NCBI GenBank assembly: GCA_016783355.1
Contig: JADHWR010000074.1
Location: 1 to 5,323, forward strand
DNA: 5,323 nt
Reading direction: 5' to 3'
From: Candidatus Omnitrophota bacterium
Lineage (GTDB): Bacteria > Omnitrophota > Gorgyraeia > Gygaellales > JAHJCI01
Position numbers and translations under genes: made by a program. The notes beneath the pieces are model-generated. The model searched no databases. It saw only the letters and a list, made by a program, of their open reading frames with translations, and was not told the DNA's origin. Each line of letters opens with the position of its first letter. Positions within the stretch are counted from its first letter, which is position 1. Below, piece after piece: positions 1 to 4,368 of the stretch.

Positions 1-91
1 TGTCCAAAAGCCAAATCTCCTGCTTAGATTTCCCTAGATACGAAGCAAAAAGCGAACCTATTGCCCCGGGACCCGCAATAACTATCTTCAT
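1..91 (-). CDS. panE: Probable 2-dehydropantoate 2-reductase (ketopantoate reductase), N-terminal 30 codons only
   Basis: The gene starts at the ATG at 91–89 and runs off the left edge, so only about a tenth of a typical 300-residue protein is visible. The fragment opens with a beta strand (MKIVIAG), a glycine-rich dinucleotide loop GPGAIG at residues 7–12, a helix (SLFASYLGKS) and a second strand (IWLLD). This is the start of a Rossmann fold. The GxGAIG loop right at the N terminus followed by G/S-L-F-A-x-x-L is typical of the ApbA/PanE family, which reduces ketopantoate to pantoate with NADPH in pantothenate and coenzyme A synthesis. The loop has Pro where Ala is commonest. It begins only 4 bases after the recO stop and has a strong ribosome site at 101–107, so it is the next gene of the operon. 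Another NAD(P)-dependent dehydrogenase cannot be excluded from 30 residues. Confidence 0.75.
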   Translation of the reverse strand, partial: MKIVIAGPGAIGSLFASYLGKSKQEIWLLD

Positions 92-95
92 CGCT

Positions 96-854
96 CTAAA
101 CCTCCTTTTGTACTGTCGGGCTTGCGCTCTTTCCATCAGAGAGTCTCTTATCCAAATGGAATTCTAAAAATGCATCCAAGACTTGATTTAGTTCTTTCTT
201 TATTGCCTGATTCATACCTAAGCGCAAAACATTGCTGAACTCGTTTTTCTCAATATATAAAATAGAGGCAACGGTTCCGCGAAAAACAATTCTGGATTTA
301 ATATCTTTACCCAAGCAACGCTCGCATAGTAAACCACCAAATTTTAGGCTGAACTTTGCCTGAGCAATAATCTTACTATTGCAAGAAACGCATGAATCAA
401 GGTGTGGCTTGAATCCACAAAAATCTAATAATTTAATCTTAAAAATGATCAATATCTTGTCGATGTCGGAGCTGATTTCTAATTGCTCAAGACAGGCAAG
501 GGCAAGATCAAAAACATGCTCATTCTTATCTTCCGGCACGGTCAGAATATCAACCAACTCCACCAAAGAAAACGCCTTCTTTATTCTGTCTAGATTATTC
601 TTGATTAACCGAAAATCTCTTTTTAAATCGCATTGACTAACAAGATGCAAAGTCGACTTTATCTTTTTGTAAAATATTATTTCATTTAAAGACAATCTGT
701 CCAGATTGCTGTTAAATTTAGCCGGGTCTTCCTTTACCCCCTTCATTAAACCAGAGAGCTTGCCAAAATCGCGGGTATAGAAATTAGCAATCAGGCTGGT
801 TTGGCGAAAATTTTGTGTGCTCAAAACAATTGCTTCGGTTTTGTGAATGGCCAT
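96..854 (-). CDS. recO: DNA repair protein RecO
   Basis: RecO loads RecA onto SSB-coated single-stranded DNA together with RecR (RecFOR pathway) and anneals complementary strands. The 252-residue length is normal for the family. Residues 1–80 form the OB-fold start, with the typical opening T-E-A-I-V-L followed by a basic stretch ending in GLMKGVK. A helical domain follows. A Cys4 zinc site is intact: C155-x2-C158 and C177-x2-C180, preceded by the family-like LLDFCGFKPHLDSC segment. The ATG start lies 4 bases after the ybeY stop. No convincing ribosome site precedes it, so translation is probably coupled to ybeY. In Firmicutes recO lies just downstream of era in the same cluster; here era is missing and ybeY is the direct neighbour. 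The identification rests on length, zinc site, N terminus and context together. Confidence 0.93.
   Translation of the reverse strand: MAIHKTEAIVLSTQNFRQTSLIANFYTRDFGKLSGLMKGVKEDPAKFNSNLDRLSLNEIIFYKKIKSTLHLVSQCDLKRDFRLIKNNLDRIKKAFSLVELVDILTVPEDKNEHVFDLALACLEQLEISSDIDKILIIFKIKLLDFCGFKPHLDSCVSCNSKIIAQAKFSLKFGGLLCERCLGKDIKSRIVFRGTVASILYIEKNEFSNVLRLGMNQAIKKELNQVLDAFLEFHLDKRLSDGKSASPTVQKEV
101..107 (-). promoter_or_regulatory. Shine-Dalgarno site of panE, embedded in the end of recO
   Basis: On the minus strand AAGGAGG stands 9 bases before the panE ATG. The same bases encode the last Lys-Glu-Val codons of RecO, so the recO C terminus doubles as the panE ribosome binding site. This supports the ATG at 91 as the true start and suggests that the two genes are translated from one message. 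Confidence 0.8.
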
Positions 855-858
855 GTGC

Positions 859-1335
859 TTAAGAATGGATTTTATTAAGAATGCTGACTGCTTTTCGTTG
901 CATCCTGATTCTTTCTTTCTTGTTGCGGTCCTTGAACCCTAGAAGATGCAATATTCCATGGATAAGATAAAGCTCTGCCTCCCACGCGGGGCGAGTCTTA
1001 AATAGTTGCGAATTCTCCTGGGCTTTTTCTGTAGAGATCACGATGTCGGCAATAAACCTCCCTCCTCCAGAAAGGTCAAAACAAAGCACATCCGTAGAGC
1101 AACGCTTTCTTAAAAATCTATAATTTAGTTCTTCGATCACTCGGTTGTTGACATACAAAACAGTGAGCTCGCCGGCCAAAATATTTTTTATCCTGTTAGA
1201 AAAATTTTTTTTATTCGTCGGTAGAGTTATATTCCTAACGCGGCTCAGAATTTCTAAGGCTCCCAGAACTATTGTCTTTATTGCCTTTTTATTGACGGGA
1301 ATCTTTTTTTGCTGATTTATGATGTATATCTGCAC
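859..1335 (-). CDS. ybeY: Endoribonuclease YbeY (rRNA maturation factor)
   Basis: YbeY is a metal-dependent endoribonuclease involved in 16S rRNA 3'-end maturation and ribosome quality control. The 158-residue protein has the family signatures in order: N-terminal strand with IINQQ, the LTVLYVNNRVIEELN segment (57–71), STDVLCFDL (80–88), ADIVIS (96–101) and the metal motif HGILHLLGFKD (126–136). H126 and H130 match the first two zinc ligands, but the position of the third, normally His in GxDH, is Asp136. The start is GTG; the only upstream support needed is the AGGAAGG site at 1338–1344, and the sequence begins as the family does, so I keep it. The first 47 bases overlap the 3' end of the HD-domain gene, and recO follows after 4 bases. 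PhoH, the HD protein and YbeY are a classic gene trio. Confidence 0.94.
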   Translation of the reverse strand: MQIYIINQQKKIPVNKKAIKTIVLGALEILSRVRNITLPTNKKNFSNRIKNILAGELTVLYVNNRVIEELNYRFLRKRCSTDVLCFDLSGGGRFIADIVISTEKAQENSQLFKTRPAWEAELYLIHGILHLLGFKDRNKKERIRMQRKAVSILNKIHS

Positions 1336-2641
1336 GACCTTCCTGTGGATAGGTTATACGGGAATGATAAATGCTGGTTAAGAGACGGATAAAAATGCCA
1401 GAAATCTTCTCTAAATCCTTTAAGGTTAAGTCGCATTCATCTAACTGACCATCAATGAATTTATTATTGACAATCTTGTGCACCTCCTGCTCAATTCGGT
1501 TAGAGGTAGGCTCCTTCAGGGCGCGCGTAGCCGCCTCCACGGAATCCGACAAAAGCACAATTGCTGTTTCTCTGGTTTTCGGCTTAGGCCCCGGGTAACG
1601 AAAGCCTTCTTCGGGAATGCGTTGATCTTCTTCTTTATTCTCTAAGGCGCGGTGATAAAAATAATATACTAAACTCGTTCCATGGTGCTGAAGAATAAAA
1701 TTAATAATCCTGGGGTTAATCCGGTAGCGCCGAGCGAGGGCCTCGCCTTCTTTTACGTGGTTAATAATCACCAACTTGCTCATCGATGGCGCAAGATCCT
1801 CGAGCTTGCTGGCGCCTAAATTTTGATTTTCGCTGAAGTATTCCGCCTTTTCAATCTTACCAATATCGTGATAATATGCCCCGATTCTGGCTAACAGCGC
1901 ATTTGCACCTACTGCTTCACAGGCAACCTCTGAGAGGTTACCGACAATCAGGCTGTGATGATACGTCCCCGGCGCCTCGAGCATTAACCTCTTAAGCACG
2001 GGCTGATTAAAATCAGATAACTCCAGAAGGCTAATATTTGTTATCCGACCAAATATATATTCAAAAACAGGCAAAACCCCCACGGCAACGATTCCGCAAA
2101 CAACGCCATTAATAAAAAAGAATGTGTAGGGATTAAAGTTATTGCTGATTTTAAAGTCCTGAATAAACAACCAGGTTAAGGCCTGAAATAAACCGACAAT
2201 GAACCCGGCGCGTATAATCTGTGAGCGGCGGCGAACATTAACCAGAAGAACAGTAGAGATAATTGCGCTGATAAAAAATAGAATTGCAAAATCCAAACCA
2301 CTAAATTCAATAGCTAAAGAAAAACTACAGGCCAGAATCATCAGCAGGGAAACCGCCAAATTCTGCCAAAGAACGATTACTAACATCGGGATCAAAGAAA
2401 ATGGAATATAGTAGGTATTTAAATCTTCAACAAGAAAACAATGGCCAATGGCAAAAATGATCAAGAACAGTAAAATCAAATGCAGAAAACGACAATCCCA
2501 AGACCTTTGCTTCCTCCAAACCTCCAGATAAATAAAAATAGTAGCAAGGACAAGAGGAATAAGCACGCTGATATTTAAAATAAAACTGAGCGGAAATAAA
2601 ACTAAAATAGCAATACTATTCTTTATGACTTGCTTTTTCAT
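1289..2641 (-). CDS. pgpH: Membrane HD-domain phosphodiesterase, PgpH/YqfF-like (7TM-HD), lacking the extracellular domain
   Basis: Residues 1–200 hold about seven or eight hydrophobic segments (roughly 8–22, 26–42, 52–70, 79–92, 94–113, 116–136, 143–163, 171–197). Residues 205–430 are a cytoplasmic HD domain very like PgpH: APGTYHHSL (223–231), YYHDIGK (256–262), H295 in NHVKEGE, QHHGT (318–322), FRYPGPKPKT (347–356), DSVEAATRAL (366–375) and DGQLDECDLTLKDL (397–410). All expected metal-binding His and Asp residues are present, so the enzyme should be active. PgpH hydrolyses cyclic di-AMP to pApA in Listeria; the same substrate here is inferred. Usual family members have about 700 residues, with a large extracellular 7TMR-HDED domain after the first membrane helix. 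At 450 residues this one has none, and the overlap with phoH leaves no room for it upstream. The ATG overlaps phoH by 26 bases; a weak AAGG precedes it. Confidence 0.9.
   Translation of the reverse strand: MKKQVIKNSIAILVLFPLSFILNISVLIPLVLATIFIYLEVWRKQRSWDCRFLHLILLFLIIFAIGHCFLVEDLNTYYIPFSLIPMLVIVLWQNLAVSLLMILACSFSLAIEFSGLDFAILFFISAIISTVLLVNVRRRSQIIRAGFIVGLFQALTWLFIQDFKISNNFNPYTFFFINGVVCGIVAVGVLPVFEYIFGRITNISLLELSDFNQPVLKRLMLEAPGTYHHSLIVGNLSEVACEAVGANALLARIGAYYHDIGKIEKAEYFSENQNLGASKLEDLAPSMSKLVIINHVKEGEALARRYRINPRIINFILQHHGTSLVYYFYHRALENKEEDQRIPEEGFRYPGPKPKTRETAIVLLSDSVEAATRALKEPTSNRIEQEVHKIVNNKFIDGQLDECDLTLKDLEKISGIFIRLLTSIYHSRITYPQEGRADIHHKSAKKDSRQ
1338..1344 (-). promoter_or_regulatory. Shine-Dalgarno site of ybeY inside the upstream gene
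   Basis: Minus-strand AGGAAGG just before the GTG at 1335 (AGGA lies 5 bases upstream). It is the best purine-rich site near that end and supports the GTG start even though this makes ybeY overlap the previous gene by 47 bases. Confidence 0.6.
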
Positions 2642-3500
2642 ATGCCTTAATGATCTTCTGGACGAGCTCGTGCCTTACTATATCGGCGCCAGTAAGATAA
2701 ATAAACTTTATCCCTTCGATGTCCCCAAAAAGCTGCTGAGCCTGGAGAAGGCCTGTAGGTTTGCCGCCGGGTAAATCGCTCTGGGTTATATCTCCGGTAA
2801 TCACTGCCTTAGAATCAAAACCAAGGCGCGTGAGGAACATCTTCATCTGTTCAGCGGTGCAATTCTGTGCCTCATCTAAGATGATAAAAGCATCGTTTAA
2901 AGTCCTGCCTCGCATATAGGCAAGCGGCGCAACCTCAATTATCCCTGTATCTATGTATCTCTCGATAAGGTTCGTTTCCATCATATCATAAAGGGCATCA
3001 TATAGTGGCCGTAAATATGGGGATATCTTTTCGTAAATGTCACCGGGTAAAAACCCTAATGACTCTCCTGCCTCAATAGCTGGCCGGGTCAGGATAATCC
3101 GACGGACCTCGCCCCGCCTCAGCGCCTCTTTTGCCTGCCAGACAGCAAGATAGGTTTTTCCTGTTCCCGCTGGACCAACGGCGAAAACAATATCATATTT
3201 TCTTATCGCTTCAATATATTCCCCCTGACGTTTAGTCTTGGGGGCAATATTATGTTTGTGTAGATAAGTTTGAGCTATCTCCGATCCCTCCCTCTTGCCC
3301 TTCCTTATTGAATCGAGCAAAGAGTTGATTAATGCCATGGCCTTTTGTATATTCTTAGATTCACCGTCAAGCTTAAGCTCCCCGCCACGTGTACTAATCT
3401 TAATAGAAAATTGCTTCTCAATTGCCCTTATATTTTTATCGTATGTCCCAAAAAGAGCCTGCGTTTCCCGGTTATTTTGTAAAGAAATTATTTTTTCCAA
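2616..3500 (-). CDS. phoH: PhoH family ATPase (YbeZ-like)
   Basis: Cytoplasmic P-loop ATPase of the PhoH/YbeZ family, often a partner of YbeY and linked to RNA metabolism; its exact role is unsettled. Residues 1–65 form the KH-like N-terminal part with LFGxxDxNIRAIE and the STRGG…LKLDG segment. The ATPase core follows: Walker A GPAGTGKT (109–116), LTRPAIEAGESLGFLPGD (137–154), MRGRTLND (196–203), Walker B FIILDEAQN (205–213), ITGDITQSDLP (234–244) and the closing DIVRHELVQKII (273–284). The 294-residue length is close to normal. The start is TTG: an in-frame stop lies 15 bases upstream and no ATG or GTG occurs between, and the protein from TTG begins as relatives do. It follows the lipoprotein stop by 7 bases with only a weak G-rich ribosome site, suggesting translational coupling. 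Confidence 0.95.
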   Translation of the reverse strand: MEKIISLQNNRETQALFGTYDKNIRAIEKQFSIKISTRGGELKLDGESKNIQKAMALINSLLDSIRKGKREGSEIAQTYLHKHNIAPKTKRQGEYIEAIRKYDIVFAVGPAGTGKTYLAVWQAKEALRRGEVRRIILTRPAIEAGESLGFLPGDIYEKISPYLRPLYDALYDMMETNLIERYIDTGIIEVAPLAYMRGRTLNDAFIILDEAQNCTAEQMKMFLTRLGFDSKAVITGDITQSDLPGGKPTGLLQAQQLFGDIEGIKFIYLTGADIVRHELVQKIIKAYEKASHKE

Positions 3501-3507
3501 GACCAGC

Positions 3508-4074
3508 TTACTTTACCCCCACAACTTCCTCAAGAGGAATTTCAATAATCTGCCCGGGATAAATTTTATCCGGGCTTTTAACTGTCTCTTGGTTAGCCAC
3601 ATAAATCTCTTTCCAACGCTTAGTTGTGCCATAAAACTTCTTTGCGATACTCTGAAGCGTATCGCCATCACGCACAGTATATTTCTCCATCACCATTGCC
3701 TTAGGGGCTTGCGCAGCGTCACCAATAACTGTTTTACTTGCTCTAGCAGGAGCCGGGGGAAGTTCTTTTGATATTTCTTCATCTTCTACAACAGGCGCAG
3801 CAGAACTAAATTCCTGTCTGGAGGCGGAAGCCGGGGGTCCTTTTTCAACCTTTACTGGAGACCACTCCACCTCAATTACCTGGAGCCGACGGTCAGATTT
3901 CTTCGTTTTCTCTTTAAGATCCCCAGGCGGCCCCATGAGATAACCACGATTCCCTTCACTCAACTCTTGATCTACCCTCTCCTTCACTATCTGATAGGTT
4001 CTCACTGCGCAACCATTAATCATCAGAAACAAAAAACAGCCTAAGGCTAAAAAAAATATTTTTTTATTCATCAT
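3508..4074 (-). CDS. LysM-domain lipoprotein of unknown function
   Basis: This predicted envelope lipoprotein of 188 residues has a short basic N terminus (MNKK), a hydrophobic helix (6–20) and a lipobox-like INGC, with Cys22 as the likely acylated residue. Right after it comes a charged segment, RTYQIVKERVDQ followed by EGNRGYLMG (25–48), that is not low-complexity and may be a conserved binding motif. Residues 79–127 are Pro/Ala/Glu-rich and probably a flexible linker. The C terminus is one LysM domain (131–180: YTVRDGDTLQSIAKKFYG … NQETVKSPDKIYPGQ-IIEIP), which typically binds peptidoglycan. The protein could thus tether the outer membrane to the wall; that is inference. It is the first gene of the operon, 7 bases before phoH. 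Two ATGs (4074 and 4071) are possible: the strong AAGGAGG lies 3 and 6 bases upstream respectively, so the second fits better. Confidence 0.88.
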   Translation of the reverse strand: MMNKKIFFLALGCFLFLMINGCAVRTYQIVKERVDQELSEGNRGYLMGPPGDLKEKTKKSDRRLQVIEVEWSPVKVEKGPPASASRQEFSSAAPVVEDEEISKELPPAPARASKTVIGDAAQAPKAMVMEKYTVRDGDTLQSIAKKFYGTTKRWKEIYVANQETVKSPDKIYPGQIIEIPLEEVVGVK

Positions 4075-4077
4075 CCA

Positions 4078-4084
4078 CCTCCTT
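4078..4084 (-). promoter_or_regulatory. Strong Shine-Dalgarno site of the LysM lipoprotein gene
   Basis: Minus-strand AAGGAGG (continuing GTGG) is a near-perfect match to the 16S rRNA anti-Shine-Dalgarno. It is 3 bases from the ATG at 4074 and 6 from the ATG at 4071, favouring the second. The base of the hairpin at 4091–4124 lies only 6 bases upstream of it. Confidence 0.85.
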
Positions 4085-4090
4085 TAATGA

Positions 4091-4124
4091 GACCACCCTT
4101 GATGAGCTTATCAAGGGTCTGGTC
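4091..4124 (-). repeat. Stem-loop just upstream of the lipoprotein ribosome site
   Basis: The arm gaccacccttga (4091–4102) pairs with tcaagggtctggtc (4111–4124) around an 8-base loop. The arms match as 7 bp (cccttga/tcaaggg) plus 5 bp (gacca/tggtc), with a 2-base bulge (tc, 4118–4119) on the right arm. It lies in the presumed 5' leader of the operon. No run of T follows on the minus strand; instead the ribosome site follows almost at once, so a terminator role is unlikely. A role in translation or message stability, or simply part of a repeat element, is possible. Confidence 0.75.
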
Positions 4125-4129
4125 GAATT

Positions 4130-4192
4130 GATCCCGCCGAAAGTTACAAAATTATCAAAGAGAATTTTGTAACATCTTCTTGAGGCGGGATC
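4130..4192. repeat. Palindromic element A (two-part inverted repeat)
   Basis: An outer 9-bp perfect stem, gatcccgcc (4130–4138) with ggcgggatc (4184–4192), encloses an inner 11-bp perfect stem, gttacaaaatt (4143–4153) with aattttgtaac (4163–4173). The loop has 9 bases (atcaaagag). The internal loop is asymmetric: 4 bases on the left (4139–4142), 10 on the right (4174–4183). The design matches element B at 4246–4313 in opposite orientation. It most likely belongs to a dispersed palindromic repeat family of REP or MITE type; no copies outside the window can be checked here. Confidence 0.8.
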
Positions 4193-4207
4193 TCATCTAG
4201 GTCTATA

Positions 4208-4235
4208 TAATTTTCATTTGACATAGAATGTTCAA
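4208..4235 (-). promoter_or_regulatory. Weak candidate promoter for the lipoprotein–phoH operon
   Basis: Between the two palindromic elements, the minus strand reads TTGAAC (4235–4230), a 16-base spacer, then AATTAT (4213–4208). Each hexamer matches the sigma-70 consensus at 4 of 6 positions. A nearby TATATA (4209–4204) is an alternative -10 box but has no good -35 partner. The position is reasonable because this AT-rich stretch lies between elements that would otherwise fold, about 135 bases before the lipoprotein start. The call rests on sequence match alone and is weak. Confidence 0.25.
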
Positions 4236-4237
4236 TG
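4215..4237. repeat. Imperfect 10-bp inverted repeat, operator-like
   Basis: CATTTGACAT (4215–4224), a 3-base spacer and ATGTTCAATG (4228–4237) form a dyad matching at 8 of 10 positions. It overlaps the candidate promoter, so it could be a repressor or activator site. It is short and in AT-rich sequence, so chance is a real alternative. Confidence 0.3.
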
Positions 4238-4245
4238 ACGACATG

Positions 4246-4313
4246 ATTTGTCCCGCTTCGTAAAATGTACCAAAATTCTGTTTCATAATTTTGGTACACT
4301 CAGCGGGACAAAT
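4246..4313. repeat. Palindromic element B (two-part inverted repeat)
   Basis: An outer 12-bp perfect stem, atttgtcccgct (4246–4257) with agcgggacaaat (4302–4313), encloses an inner 12-bp perfect stem, tgtaccaaaatt (4266–4277) with aattttggtaca (4287–4298). The loop has 9 bases (ctgtttcat). The internal loop is 8 bases on the left and 3 on the right. It shares the CCCGC-bearing outer stem, an inner stem ending in CAAAATT and the loop size with element A. Confidence 0.8.
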
Positions 4314-4315
4314 TC

Positions 4316-4368
4316 AGACAAACGACTTAGCTCACGCTTCGTTCGCTAAGTCGTGTCTTCATTTGTCT
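4316..4368 (-). terminator. Hairpin directly after aspS, possible terminator
   Basis: A perfect 10-bp stem, acgacttagc (4322–4331) with gctaagtcgt (4345–4354), encloses 13 bases. Within them, on the minus strand, tandem GA/GA mismatches and a 3-bp ACG/CGT extension close an AAG triloop. Flanking agacaaa (4316–4322) and tttgtct (4362–4368) can add a further outer pairing with an unpaired stretch on the aspS side. The aspS stop codon lies 4 bases before the stem. The bases after the stem (TTGTCTGAATTTG) are T-rich but not a clean T run, so intrinsic termination is plausible, not certain. Confidence 0.5.

Noticed and set aside
3504..3506. CTG as an earlier start for phoH
   Set aside because: It would add only two residues, CTG is a rare start, and the TTG at 3500 gives a family-like N terminus.
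3295..3771. 158-codon open frame on the plus strand
   Set aside because: It lies opposite phoH and the lipoprotein gene, spans the boundary between them, has no recognisable motif or ribosome site, and both opposite genes are certain or nearly so.
4091..4192. Rho-independent terminators formed by the hairpin at 4091–4124 or element A
   Set aside because: Neither is followed by a T run in the minus-strand direction, and the first leads straight into the ribosome site of the lipoprotein gene.
4206..4211. Plus-strand TATAAT as a -10 box
   Set aside because: No -35-like hexamer stands 16–18 bases upstream (the bases there belong to the GC-rich arm of element A), and the TTGACA nearby is downstream of it.
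4218..4247. Plus-strand TTGACA (4218–4223) with CATGAT (4242–4247) after an 18-base spacer, as a rightward promoter
   Set aside because: The -35 box is perfect but the -10 box is poor, and nothing on the plus strand to the right is a credible gene: it would run antisense into aspS. An antisense RNA is possible but unsupported.
4087..4368. CRISPR array
   Set aside because: The repeats are palindromes of different sequence and length without regular spacers, and there are only two related units.
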